The translations under genes were made by a program, and so were the position numbers. Below the pieces are notes generated by a model that ran no database searches, was not told where the DNA came from, and was given only the letters and a program-made list of their open reading frames with translations. Source: Lentihominibacter hominis (GTDB lineage: Bacteria; Bacillota; Clostridia; Peptostreptococcales; Anaerovoracaceae). Taken from it: a stretch of 64,000 nt of DNA. This document shows, one piece after another, positions 29,110 through 36,611 of this stretch (the first letter of the stretch is position 1; each line of letters opens with the position of its first letter). The stretch covers positions 434,001 through 498,000 of the forward strand of contig NZ_JACRTA010000001.1 in NCBI RefSeq assembly GCF_014385065.1, written 5' to 3'.

Positions 29110-29147
29110 ATTAACTATATAGGCTGAATTTAGCCTATATAGTTAAT
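29110..29147. repeat. Perfect 16-bp inverted repeat upstream of the XRE gene
   Basis: Arms TTAACTATATAGGCT (29111-29125) and AGCCTATATAGTTAA (29132-29146) are exact complements around GAATTT, and the next base pair also matches. It lies in the 240-base gap between the divergent activator and XRE-regulator genes. It could be an operator, a hairpin in a leader, or a terminator without a T tract. Confidence 0.7.
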
Positions 29148-29211
29148 TTCAATTATACGGTTATATCCTATACAATTCAAGTAATAACAAATTATACAGG
29201 CGGTGCAGACA

Positions 29212-29553
29212 ATGGATTATTATAAAATAGGACAACGTATCAGAAAATACCGTAATGCATATAATCTTACCCAGGAACAGCTGGCTGATAAAATAGGAAT
29301 ATCACCTACTCATATGAGCCATATCGAAACAGGAAATACAAAACTGAGTCTGGCTGTTTTGGTTAATATTGCCAAAGAACTCTCAGTGCAAACTGACGAA
29401 TTGTTGTTTGACAAACCCAAAATCAGCAAAACCGAAGTCGCAGAAGAAATCATCAGTACACTTGAATCATGCTCACTGCACGATATGTATATACTGTCTG
29501 ATGTTATCAAGGCCGTTAAAATATCTCTTGAAAAGCATGAAAACAAAAAATAA
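29212..29553 (+). CDS. XRE-family transcriptional regulator
   Basis: A 113-residue protein starting at ATG 29212 (AGGCGG eight bases upstream; a GTG at 29203 is inside the spacer). Residues ~7-62 are a Cro/C1-type helix-turn-helix (LTQEQLADKIGISPTHMSHI). The C-terminal half is short and has no recognised sensor domain. It is monocistronic. The large inverted repeat 65 bases upstream may be its own operator. Confidence 0.9.
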   Translation: MDYYKIGQRIRKYRNAYNLTQEQLADKIGISPTHMSHIETGNTKLSLAVLVNIAKELSVQTDELLFDKPKISKTEVAEEIISTLESCSLHDMYILSDVIKAVKISLEKHENKK

Positions 29554-29684
29554 CAAAGACCCGGAAATTCTCGTCCGGCATAAGTCCTTGATATGCTTTG
29601 ATTCCAAGTTTTTGTGTACTTTTACAGTGTTTGTGATATACTAAATTCATACAGTTTTAACAAATATATTAAGGAGATTTCATA

Positions 29685-30233
29685 ATGAAAAAATTATTAC
29701 CTTTGATTTTATCAATAGTTTTATGCTTTATATTTTCCTCATGCGGGAATACTTCCATAAAAGGAGATCTGAAAAGCTATTCCAATGCAGATAAATCATT
29801 TTCCATCGAGCTTCCCGCATCAAATGACGAATCATGGGTAATAAATGAAAAATCACCGTCAAGTATCCTTGACATATCTGATAATGAAGATACTGTAAAT
29901 TTACGCATACAATGTATATCAAAATCACAGATCCACTTAGTCGCTCCAGACCTTAACGGGTATAAAGATTACTCTCTTATGAATACGCTCGGAAATATCC
30001 TTGAAAATTCCGAACTAAGCGAAAGCACGGCAAGTGTCCCGGATTTTATAACAGAAACTCTTTCATATGATTTCAAACTATCATCAGACGCCCGCGGGAC
30101 TGTACTCTTCATGGAAAGCGAAAAATGCTATTATACATATTTCATTATGGCAATAGACAAAGCATACACAAATAATGAAAAAGCACTAAAAGAGAGTATA
30201 TTGAGCCTTGATGAAATAAACAAATCCTCATAG
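29685..30233 (+). CDS. Putative lipoprotein of unknown function
   Basis: A 182-residue protein with a lipoprotein signal peptide (MKKLLPLILSIVLCFIFSSC; lipobox Cys20). The mature part, with YSNADKSFSIELPASND, looks like a small beta-rich extracellular domain (PsbP-like by eye). AAGGAG precedes the ATG. It is followed after 21 bases by the flavin reductase-rubredoxin gene and may be cotranscribed with it. Confidence 0.75.
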   Translation: MKKLLPLILSIVLCFIFSSCGNTSIKGDLKSYSNADKSFSIELPASNDESWVINEKSPSSILDISDNEDTVNLRIQCISKSQIHLVAPDLNGYKDYSLMNTLGNILENSELSESTASVPDFITETLSYDFKLSSDARGTVLFMESEKCYYTYFIMAIDKAYTNNEKALKESILSLDEINKSS

Positions 30234-30254
30234 GGAAAATAAGAAAGGAACGAT

Positions 30255-30851
30255 ATGGACAACAGCGTAATGTTTAAAATCAGTTACGGACTATATGTCC
30301 TAACTGCCAGAGACGATGAAAAGGCTAATGGATGTATCATCAACACGCTCCAACAAGTAACTGCCACACCTAACAAAGTGACTATCGCCGTTAACAAAAC
30401 CAACCTCACTCATGATATGATAATGACAACAAAAAAGTTTAATATTTCTATTTTAAGTGAAAAAGCCACCTTCGATATATTCAAACACTTCGGCTTTCAG
30501 AGTGGAAAAAATGTAGATAAATTTGACGGCTATCCTGCCGGTACAGGAAAAAACGGTGTGCCTTACATCAAGAAAGGAACAAACGGTTTCCTTTCCGGCG
30601 ATGTTATCTCTTCCGTGGATCTTGGAACTCATACTCTTTTTCTTGCAAATGTGACGGACGGAGAAAACCTCTCCAATGATAATTCTGTGACCTATGACTA
30701 CTATCAAAAACATATAAAAGAAGCCCCGCAGAAAAAATCAAAGGGATGGGTATGCAGAATATGCGGCTATATTTATGAGAATGAAAATCTGCCGCCTGAT
30801 TTCATATGTCCCATCTGCAAACACGGCGCTGCTGATTTTGAAAGGCTTTAG
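30255..30851 (+). CDS. Flavin reductase-rubredoxin fusion (high-molecular-weight rubredoxin, Hrb type)
   Basis: A 198-residue protein. Residues ~1-155 are a flavin-reductase-like FMN-binding domain (MFKISYGLYVLTARDDEKANG, NTLQQVTATP). Residues ~165-198 form a rubredoxin domain with VCRICGYIYEN and FICPICKHG as its four Fe ligands. In acetogens such a protein passes electrons to flavodiiron O2/NO reductases. No flavodiiron protein is next to it here. It ends at a clear terminator. Confidence 0.94.
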   Translation: MDNSVMFKISYGLYVLTARDDEKANGCIINTLQQVTATPNKVTIAVNKTNLTHDMIMTTKKFNISILSEKATFDIFKHFGFQSGKNVDKFDGYPAGTGKNGVPYIKKGTNGFLSGDVISSVDLGTHTLFLANVTDGENLSNDNSVTYDYYQKHIKEAPQKKSKGWVCRICGYIYENENLPPDFICPICKHGAADFERL

Positions 30852-30863
30852 CAATGCATTGCC

Positions 30864-30903
30864 AATACCCCCTGCTTCATATGAAATCAGAGGGTATTTT
30901 TTC
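30864..30903 (+). terminator. Intrinsic terminator after the rubredoxin fusion
   Basis: AATACCCCCTG and CAGAGGGTATT pair (one mismatch) and are followed by TTTTT. Confidence 0.88.
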
Positions 30904-30990
30904 AAATAATCACATTAATTTTCTTTACTTTTCAGCTCTGCACTTGAACAGCAGAAATAAATGTGATATACTTTTATCTGTAAAAGATAA

Positions 30991-31065
30991 GCTCTCTTGG
31001 TCAAGTGGTCAAGACGTCGCCCTCTCACGGCGGAATCAGGGGTTCGACTCCCCTAGGGAGTACCA
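30991..31065 (+). tRNA. tRNA-Glu (anticodon CTC)
   Basis: The acceptor stem pairs GCTCTCT with AGGGAGT (two G-U pairs), followed by ACCA with encoded CCA. The T arm is AGGGG-TTCGACT-CCCCT. The anticodon stem TCGCC/GGCGG encloses CTCTCAC, giving anticodon CTC for codon GAG. It is a single isolated tRNA gene with its own terminator. Confidence 0.95.
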
Positions 31066-31106
31066 AAAACCTTGAAACCGCAATGTTTCAAGGTTTATTC
31101 TTTTTA
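31066..31106 (+). terminator. Terminator of tRNA-Glu
   Basis: AAACCTTGAAAC and GTTTCAAGGTTT form a perfect 12-bp stem right after the CCA, followed by TTCTTTTT. Confidence 0.9.
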
Positions 31107-31120
31107 TTTAAAATATCATG

Positions 31121-31321
31121 TCATTTCACACTATGATCATCAATCTCTGCGATATTAAGAGCTTCCTTCAGGAGTATCGTTATTATCTCGTTTCTGGACA
31201 ACTCTGTTTTACTCGCAAATGTATTCAATTCCTCATATAAGTCATCAGGTACTCTGATGGAAAATGTCTTATGACCATCTTCACCTTTTAATTTTTTCTT
31301 TGGGATTTTAATCTTTGCCAC
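31121..31321 (-). CDS. Ribbon-helix-helix (Arc/CopG-type) DNA-binding protein
   Basis: A 66-residue protein. HKTFSIRVPDDLYEELNTFA followed by LSRNEIITILLKEAL is the classic ribbon-helix-helix fold; the N-terminus is lysine-rich. It is divergent from the small gene at 31438, with a strong inverted repeat between them. This layout resembles an autoregulated antitoxin-like repressor, but no toxin is recognised beside it. Confidence 0.85.
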   Translation of the reverse strand: MAKIKIPKKKLKGEDGHKTFSIRVPDDLYEELNTFASKTELSRNEIITILLKEALNIAEIDDHSVK

Positions 31322-31368
31322 AACATATTCACCTCACATGAATTATATTGTGAATAGTTGTTAAATTA

Positions 31369-31390
31369 TATGTTATAATTATATAACATA
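31369..31390. promoter_or_regulatory. Inverted repeat, probable operator in the divergent RHH region
   Basis: TATGTTATA-N4-TATAACATA lies midway between the RHH gene and the small gene at 31438; TTATGTTTAAC nearby repeats the half-site loosely. An RHH repressor binding as a dimer of dimers would suit it. Binding is inferred. Confidence 0.55.
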
Positions 31391-31437
31391 ATTTTATGTT
31401 TAACACATTTTTAAAAGTGCCAGAAAGGAGTGATCAT

Positions 31438-31644
31438 ATGAATAAACCTGATTTTCTTCATGTCGCGAATAATACCTGGTCTGACAAAACTAAAACTCTT
31501 ATTAAGCAACTTATATCCTCATCAAACGACGATTCTCAAAAAGAGTCCATACAGACTGCAATAGAAGCAGTCTACAAAGAAGGACTCAAAGATGGTGTCG
31601 CGCTCATATACTGGCTGCTTGGGGATGATTCCCACAACAACTAA
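31438..31644 (+). CDS. Small conserved-looking protein of unknown function (68 aa)
   Basis: The start at 31438 is fixed by GAAAGGAGTGATCAT. The 68-residue product is acidic, helical and ends in GVALIYWLLGDDSHNN; the KEGLKDGVALIYWL stretch resembles the C-termini of small Firmicute proteins of unknown function. It is divergent from the RHH gene and may be under its control. Confidence 0.65.
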   Translation: MNKPDFLHVANNTWSDKTKTLIKQLISSSNDDSQKESIQTAIEAVYKEGLKDGVALIYWLLGDDSHNN

Positions 31645-31834
31645 ATGCTGTCTGAAATACCTTTCATTGATTATTTACATTTATATAGTCTAACATTATA
31701 ATAATATAAAGGGTACGACTTCTTCGGAGGAGTACTGATTCCCGGCCCTTTGAGACCTTATGGGTTTCAGAGGGTATTTCATTATAATTCCCGAAAAGCA
31801 TACACGCCAACGATTGGAAGGAGCATCTATTATC

Positions 31835-32665
31835 ATGAAGATATCGAAAATAAGAGCAATATATATAAGCCCTACAGGCAATGTCAAAACTGTAGTTCGC
31901 ACCATTGCGGAAAAAACAGCCAAACTGCTTGATGTGCCCGTAAAAGAGGATGATTTCACACTTCCCGATTCACGATCCGGAATCAGAAAAGTACCTGCAG
32001 ATGAACTGGTGATATTTGGCGTACCCGTTTATGCCGGAAGGGTACCCAATAAATTTCTCCCTTTTATACAGCAATTATATAAATCAGACGGAGCTCCGGC
32101 AGTCCCTGTAGTCTGTTTCGGAAACAGAAATTTTGACAACGCATTGATTGAACTGAGAAATGAACTTGAAAATAATGGTTTCCGAACTGTTGCCGGAGCC
32201 GGGGCTGTGACAGAACATGTATTTTCAGATGCATTGGCTCCTGGAAGACCCGACGCAAAAGACATCCGACTATTGGAAGATTTCGCTTCCGATATAGTCG
32301 GCAAAATTAAAAACATGGAACCGTCTCAGCTATCAGCTCCTATCGCCGTACGTGGAGACGATCCTGTCGGTCCCTACTACAAACCTCTGGGTATAGACGG
32401 CAAACCCGCAGTTTTTCTCAAAGCCAAACCAAAGACAAAGGAAACCCTTTGCATAAAATGCGGAATATGCATAAAATCGTGTCCTATGGGCTCTATCTCT
32501 GAGCAAAACCCTTCAAATATCTCCGGCATCTGTATAAAATGCCATGCCTGTGTAAAAAAATGTCCTCAAAAAGCCAAATATTTTGACGATCCGGCATTTA
32601 TTTCACATGTAAAAATGCTTGAAGCTAACTATACAAAAGCTTCTAAAACGGAACTGTTTCTGTAA
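31835..32665 (+). CDS. EFR1-type flavodoxin-ferredoxin fusion
   Basis: Starting at ATG 31835 (AAGGAG eleven bases upstream), the protein has 276 residues. The N-terminal ~165 residues are flavodoxin-like (YISPTGNVKTVV is the FMN phosphate loop; GVPVYAGRVP). The C-terminus has two 4Fe-4S motifs, CIKCGICIKSCP and CIKCHACVKKCP. Such fusions are frequent in anaerobes and carry electrons for unidentified partners. A GNAT gene follows 22 bases later. Confidence 0.88.
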   Translation: MKISKIRAIYISPTGNVKTVVRTIAEKTAKLLDVPVKEDDFTLPDSRSGIRKVPADELVIFGVPVYAGRVPNKFLPFIQQLYKSDGAPAVPVVCFGNRNFDNALIELRNELENNGFRTVAGAGAVTEHVFSDALAPGRPDAKDIRLLEDFASDIVGKIKNMEPSQLSAPIAVRGDDPVGPYYKPLGIDGKPAVFLKAKPKTKETLCIKCGICIKSCPMGSISEQNPSNISGICIKCHACVKKCPQKAKYFDDPAFISHVKMLEANYTKASKTELFL

Positions 32666-32687
32666 ATATTGCAAAGAGGTGATCAAA

Positions 32688-33116
32688 ATGTATTTTAAAA
32701 ATGCAGCTATCGAAGATTTTGACAAAGCCTTCAGCTTCATCGAAAAACTGTGGACTTATAACATTTATGACAGGACAGAGACAAAGAAAGTCTATCAAAA
32801 TATACTTGGCGATAAAAACAGCTTTGCTTTCTTTGTAATGGAAGAAGGGAATTATAAAGGATTTTGTCACTGCACCTGCTTCAATACATTCTGGCTGTCC
32901 GGTCTGACATGTTACCTGTCAGGAATAATTACAGACGAAAGCGTCCGGGGAGAAGGCTATGGCATCGCACTGATGGATGAAGTAAAACGCAGAGCAAAAG
33001 AACTTGGCTGCAGAGGAATCATCCTTGATTCCGGCCTCCCCAGAAAAGAAGCTCACAAATTTTATGAAAAATACGGTTTTGATAAGGGATGCTATGGTTT
33101 TGATCTGATATTCTGA
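32688..33116 (+). CDS. GNAT-family N-acetyltransferase
   Basis: A 142-residue protein starting at ATG 32688 (AGAGGTGATC upstream). SVRGEGYGIALMDEVKRRA is the acetyl-CoA-binding loop and helix, and RKEAHKFYEKYGFDKG is the standard C-terminal motif. The acceptor substrate is unknown. It is probably cotranscribed with the EFR1-type gene. Confidence 0.88.
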   Translation: MYFKNAAIEDFDKAFSFIEKLWTYNIYDRTETKKVYQNILGDKNSFAFFVMEEGNYKGFCHCTCFNTFWLSGLTCYLSGIITDESVRGEGYGIALMDEVKRRAKELGCRGIILDSGLPRKEAHKFYEKYGFDKGCYGFDLIF

Positions 33117-33210
33117 CCCATATACAATAAAACCTCGTATTGTGATTTTGTCACTGTCGTACCTCCCCTTTGCTGCTATGATAATAAAAATATTGTTGCA
33201 GGAGGTTTCT

Positions 33211-33420
33211 ATGAACCATAAAAAACAAAAACGCTGCGCACTAATCGACAGAACTCTGTGCGTAGCCTGTGGATGCTGTACTAAAACATGCCCGGTTTCG
33301 GCAGTTTCCCTTTACAAAGGAATGTACGCTCTTATTGATGTTGAAAAATGTGTGGGATGCGGTAAATGCGCCAAAGCATGTCCGGCCAGCATCATTCAGA
33401 TAAAGGAGGTATCGATATGA
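33211..33420 (+). CDS. 2[4Fe-4S] ferredoxin paired with NapH-like protein
   Basis: A 69-residue protein starting at 33211 (CAGGAGG). CVACGCCTKTCP and CVGCGKCAKACP bind two [4Fe-4S] clusters. Its stop overlaps the ATG of the membrane Fe-S protein downstream by four bases, so the two are translationally coupled and probably form an electron-transfer pair. TGTGA-N5-TCAC (33141-33154) upstream could be a Crp/Fnr-type site. Confidence 0.93.
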   Translation: MNHKKQKRCALIDRTLCVACGCCTKTCPVSAVSLYKGMYALIDVEKCVGCGKCAKACPASIIQIKEVSI

Positions 33421-34016
33421 CTCAAAAGAAGCATTGGTATGATTACCTGTGGATTTTTTCCTCGCTTTATCTCATACTTGGATTTTTCAATATCCTGTTT
33501 GCATGGATTGGTCTTCTCTGTTTCTTTATTCCCCTTATAATAGCTGTTTTTTGGGGCAGGAAGTCGTATTGCCAGCGTTACTGCGGCAGAGGACAGCTTT
33601 TTCAACTAATAGGAGGCAACTTCGGACTTTCAAGAAAAAAAGACGTACCGCAATGGATGAAATCAAAAATATTCCGTTATGGATTTCTCATATTTTTCTT
33701 TGCAATGTTCTTCATCATGCTTTGGTCCACTTATCTGGTATTTTCCGGCGGACAGGATCTGAATCAGGTTGTTACACTGATATGGACATTCAAACTTCCA
33801 TGGCACTGGGCCTATCACGGTACATTATTCCATCAGGGGGTAGCTCAGTTTGCTTTCGGTTTCTACAGTGTAATGCTTACCTCCACTGTACTGGGAATGC
33901 TTACCATGATATTATTCAAACCACGATCATGGTGCGTATACTGCCCGATGGGGACTATGACTCAATTAATATGTAAAGCTAAAAATCATAAATCGGTACC
34001 TGACTGCGATATGTAA
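33417..34016 (+). CDS. NapH/CcoG-like membrane Fe-S protein
   Basis: A 199-residue protein with four to five membrane segments. Cysteine clusters SYCQRYCGRGQ and SWCVYCPMGT sit at the membrane edges, as in the NapH/NosR/CcoG membrane module that passes electrons across the membrane. The usual C-terminal soluble ferredoxin domain is absent and is probably replaced by the separate ferredoxin encoded just upstream. It may feed electrons to the CcdA/TlpA pair encoded nearby (inference). Confidence 0.82.
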   Translation: MTQKKHWYDYLWIFSSLYLILGFFNILFAWIGLLCFFIPLIIAVFWGRKSYCQRYCGRGQLFQLIGGNFGLSRKKDVPQWMKSKIFRYGFLIFFFAMFFIMLWSTYLVFSGGQDLNQVVTLIWTFKLPWHWAYHGTLFHQGVAQFAFGFYSVMLTSTVLGMLTMILFKPRSWCVYCPMGTMTQLICKAKNHKSVPDCDM

Positions 34017-34018
34017 AA

Positions 34019-34684
34019 TCATCGACTCATGTCAGAAAGCTTCTCCATATCAATGATCCGGATGCTTCCCCGCATGAGCTTCACTATACCTTCACTCTGA
34101 AAATATCTGAGCATTCGGGTCACTACTTCTCTGGCAGTTCCAAGATGTGATGCTATCTGCTCATGAGTTATCCTGAGAATATCAGTTTCCTCAATGATAC
34201 ACTCTTCAGCCAAAAAATCTGCAAGACGTTTATCAAAGCTTTTCCACATTATCTGCTCTACCAGCCACATTACATCGGTGAACCGAGAAGCCATTATTTC
34301 ATTGGTATAATTAGCTATAACAGCAGAATTTTCCATAAGCCTTTGATATACTCCTATTGGCACTATCCACGCATCCGTATCCTTTTCAGCTGACACTGTT
34401 ACATCAAACTGAATGCTTTTCATCACACATGAAGCTGTGAACAAACATATATCATGATCAAATAAACGGTATACTGTGATTTCCCTTCCCTCCTCTGAAA
34501 AGATAAAACTTCGGAGCTGACCTGAACGGATTACAAGAAGGCCGAGGCATTCTTCATCACCGCCATGTATCACAGTTCCTTTCTTCATCTTACGCAAAGT
34601 GACACTGTCAGTCAGTGCCAACTGTTCCTGTTTCGTCAGCTTACTGAAAACAGGAAAATATTCAGAAAAATTCATCACAATCAT
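34019..34684 (-). CDS. Crp/Fnr-family transcriptional regulator (Fnr/FlbK-like)
   Basis: A 221-residue protein (possibly from the internal ATG, residue 4). The N-terminal barrel has HGGDEECLGLLVIRSGQLR, and the C-terminal winged helix has ITHEQIASHLGTAREVVTRMLRYF, close to the Fnr recognition-helix pattern. Cysteines are few, so an Fnr-type N-terminal cluster is not obvious. It lies between the NapH-like gene (convergent) and ccdA (divergent), and probably regulates one or both. Confidence 0.9.
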   Translation of the reverse strand: MIVMNFSEYFPVFSKLTKQEQLALTDSVTLRKMKKGTVIHGGDEECLGLLVIRSGQLRSFIFSEEGREITVYRLFDHDICLFTASCVMKSIQFDVTVSAEKDTDAWIVPIGVYQRLMENSAVIANYTNEIMASRFTDVMWLVEQIMWKSFDKRLADFLAEECIIEETDILRITHEQIASHLGTAREVVTRMLRYFQSEGIVKLMRGSIRIIDMEKLSDMSR

Positions 34685-34823
34685 ACCTCCGTAAAAAAAT
34701 CATATCACAGCCTAAAGCGTATAGCAATTATGTCTCACAAAATATATCAGAGTAATATCACTGAACATATACATTTTTGTACTATACTGATTCGCAGAAA
34801 TAATTATATGAGGAGAATATCAA

Positions 34824-35486
34824 ATGCAGTATATCATTTCCTTTCTGGAAGGAATAATAACATTTATCTCACCTTGTCTGCTTCCCATGCTTCCTATATA
34901 CATAACTTATTTCGCCGGCGGCGGAAAAAGAAATACCCATGCTACACTAAAAAATGCTTTTGGCTTCGTGCTGGGTTTTACAATTGTTTTTATAGCTATG
35001 GGAGCTCTTGCGGGAACAGTAGGCAGCTTTTTCAAAGAATATGCAACAGCTGTCAATATAATATCGGGAATTATCGTGATTTTTTTCGGGCTAAACTTTC
35101 TGGGTGTTTTCAAATTAAATATATTCAATGGTCCGTCATCTATGGCAAATGTAAGTAATCTGGGATTTTTTTCTTCCGGTCTTTTCGGTATGATATTTTC
35201 CGTAGGATGGACTCCATGTGTAGGCGCTTTTCTCGGTTCGGCGCTGATGATGGCTTCACAGCAAGGCCATACTGTCCAAGCAATGATAATGCTGACAGCC
35301 TATTCTGCAGGATTAGGTATTCCTTTTGTTTTGAGCGCCGTCCTTATAGATAAACTTAAATCCACATTTGATTTCATAAAAAAACACTATGCTGTCATAA
35401 ACAGTATCTGCGGAGGGCTTCTCATATTCATCGGACTGATGATGGCCTTCGGCATGATCGGAAGGTTTATTACATTCTTGGGTTAG
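34824..35486 (+). CDS. ccdA: CcdA-family thiol-disulfide membrane transporter
   Basis: A 220-residue protein with six membrane segments and the two redox cysteines in SPCLLP and GWTPCVG, as in CcdA. It moves reducing equivalents across the membrane to extracytoplasmic thioredoxins. No cytochrome c maturation genes are present, so it more likely supports the TlpA-like protein encoded 10 bases downstream. AGGAG precedes the start. Confidence 0.93.
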   Translation: MQYIISFLEGIITFISPCLLPMLPIYITYFAGGGKRNTHATLKNAFGFVLGFTIVFIAMGALAGTVGSFFKEYATAVNIISGIIVIFFGLNFLGVFKLNIFNGPSSMANVSNLGFFSSGLFGMIFSVGWTPCVGAFLGSALMMASQQGHTVQAMIMLTAYSAGLGIPFVLSAVLIDKLKSTFDFIKKHYAVINSICGGLLIFIGLMMAFGMIGRFITFLG

Positions 35487-35496
35487 GAGATATAAC

Positions 35497-36036
35497 ATGA
35501 AAAATAAAAAAACACTTGTCATAACATTACTTACCTTTGCAGTCATTATTATAGGAGCTGCAGTTCTTTATAATTATCTGTCCGCAAAAGTATCCTACGA
35601 TTCCATAGGAGAAAGTACTTCTTCCGCAGCGGATATCACAGTCACAGATGAAAGTAACCGCGAAGTAAATCTCTCAGATATGAAAGGAAAGCCTGTAATC
35701 CTTAATTTCTGGGCCAGTTGGTGCGGACCATGTCAGAGCGAAATGCCGATTTTTGACAAAATATACGATCGGTATAAAAATGATATCAATTTCATGATGG
35801 TCAATCTGACGGGAGGACGTGAAACCAAAGAAAGCGCATCAGAGTATATCAAATCTCAAGAATATTCTTTTCCTGTCTATTATGATACAAACGGCGAAGG
35901 TGCCATGTCATACGAAACATACTCTATACCGGTCACCTACTTTATAGATGCTGACGGAAATATTGCAGGATATGTAAAAGGAGCCCTCAGCGAAGAGACA
36001 CTTCTTGAAGGCATAGATATGATATCCGGAAAATAA
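35497..36036 (+). CDS. TlpA/ResA-like membrane-anchored thioredoxin
   Basis: A 179-residue protein with an N-terminal membrane anchor (residues ~6-28) and an extracytoplasmic thioredoxin fold with active site WCGPC (NFWASWCGPCQSEMP) and cis-proline loop SIPVTYF. It should be kept reduced by CcdA. With no c-type cytochromes in the window, thiol repair or peroxide reduction is as likely as haem ligation. Confidence 0.92.
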   Translation: MKNKKTLVITLLTFAVIIIGAAVLYNYLSAKVSYDSIGESTSSAADITVTDESNREVNLSDMKGKPVILNFWASWCGPCQSEMPIFDKIYDRYKNDINFMMVNLTGGRETKESASEYIKSQEYSFPVYYDTNGEGAMSYETYSIPVTYFIDADGNIAGYVKGALSEETLLEGIDMISGK

Positions 36037-36045
36037 AAAAATTTT

Positions 36046-36090
36046 AAAGGCGGCTATACTGATCCTTTTCAGCAGCCGCCTTTATTTATT
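36046..36090 (+). terminator. Intrinsic terminator after ccdA-tlpA
   Basis: AAAGGCGGCT and AGCCGCCTTT pair around CTGATCCTTTTCAG, itself able to pair, followed by a T-rich tail. Confidence 0.9.
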
Positions 36091-36116
36091 AAATCAATCC
36101 CGGCATACTGTTTATA

Positions 36117-36584
36117 TCAGCAGCCCGCCTTTCCTGTAATATGATCTATGGTTATCTCGGCCATATAAATTTTATCCATAGCCGCATCCAGATATTCCAT
36201 ACCTCCCTTTTCATATCCCTTGGAATATTTCTTCACTATATGGATATGTGTTTTCCTCATTTCTTCAGGATCATCTATTAGCCTTACTGTTCCAAAAGCA
36301 ATCACACTGACATAAAGAGTATTATAAGCCTCCGGAATAATATTATCCTGGGATATCACAGTAAAACTTACTTTAGGATCAGCCTTAAGCAACTCCACCT
36401 TGTATCCTTCTTTGGAGCAATGAAAATATATTTTTCCATCGGCATAAGCATAACTTAAAGGCACCCCGTAAGGATAACCGTTATCACCCTTTACAGACAG
36501 AACACCATTGGTACAGGTATTCAGTATCTCACTCACCCTATCTTCATCCAGCTGCTGATCTTTCAGTCTCATAGCCCTAAACAT
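36117..36584 (-). CDS. Pyridoxamine 5'-phosphate oxidase-fold flavoprotein (NimA-like)
   Basis: Starting at ATG 36584 (AGGAGG upstream) the protein has 155 residues. MFRAMRLKDQQLDEDRVSEI, YPYGVPLSYAY and IYFHCSKEGYKVELL match the clostridial NimA-like flavoprotein pattern. The split-barrel fold binds FMN. A role in nitro-compound reduction is known for some Nim proteins only; here the function is open. It ends in a Cys (KAGC). Confidence 0.88.
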   Translation of the reverse strand: MFRAMRLKDQQLDEDRVSEILNTCTNGVLSVKGDNGYPYGVPLSYAYADGKIYFHCSKEGYKVELLKADPKVSFTVISQDNIIPEAYNTLYVSVIAFGTVRLIDDPEEMRKTHIHIVKKYSKGYEKGGMEYLDAAMDKIYMAEITIDHITGKAGC

Positions 36585-36611
36585 AAAGCCCTCCTTTACT
36601 TTTCTCATATC

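Noticed and set aside
30991-31065. tRNA-Glu as an integration site for the neighbouring small genes
   Set aside because: No repeat of the tRNA 3' end is visible downstream and the gene has its own intact terminator.
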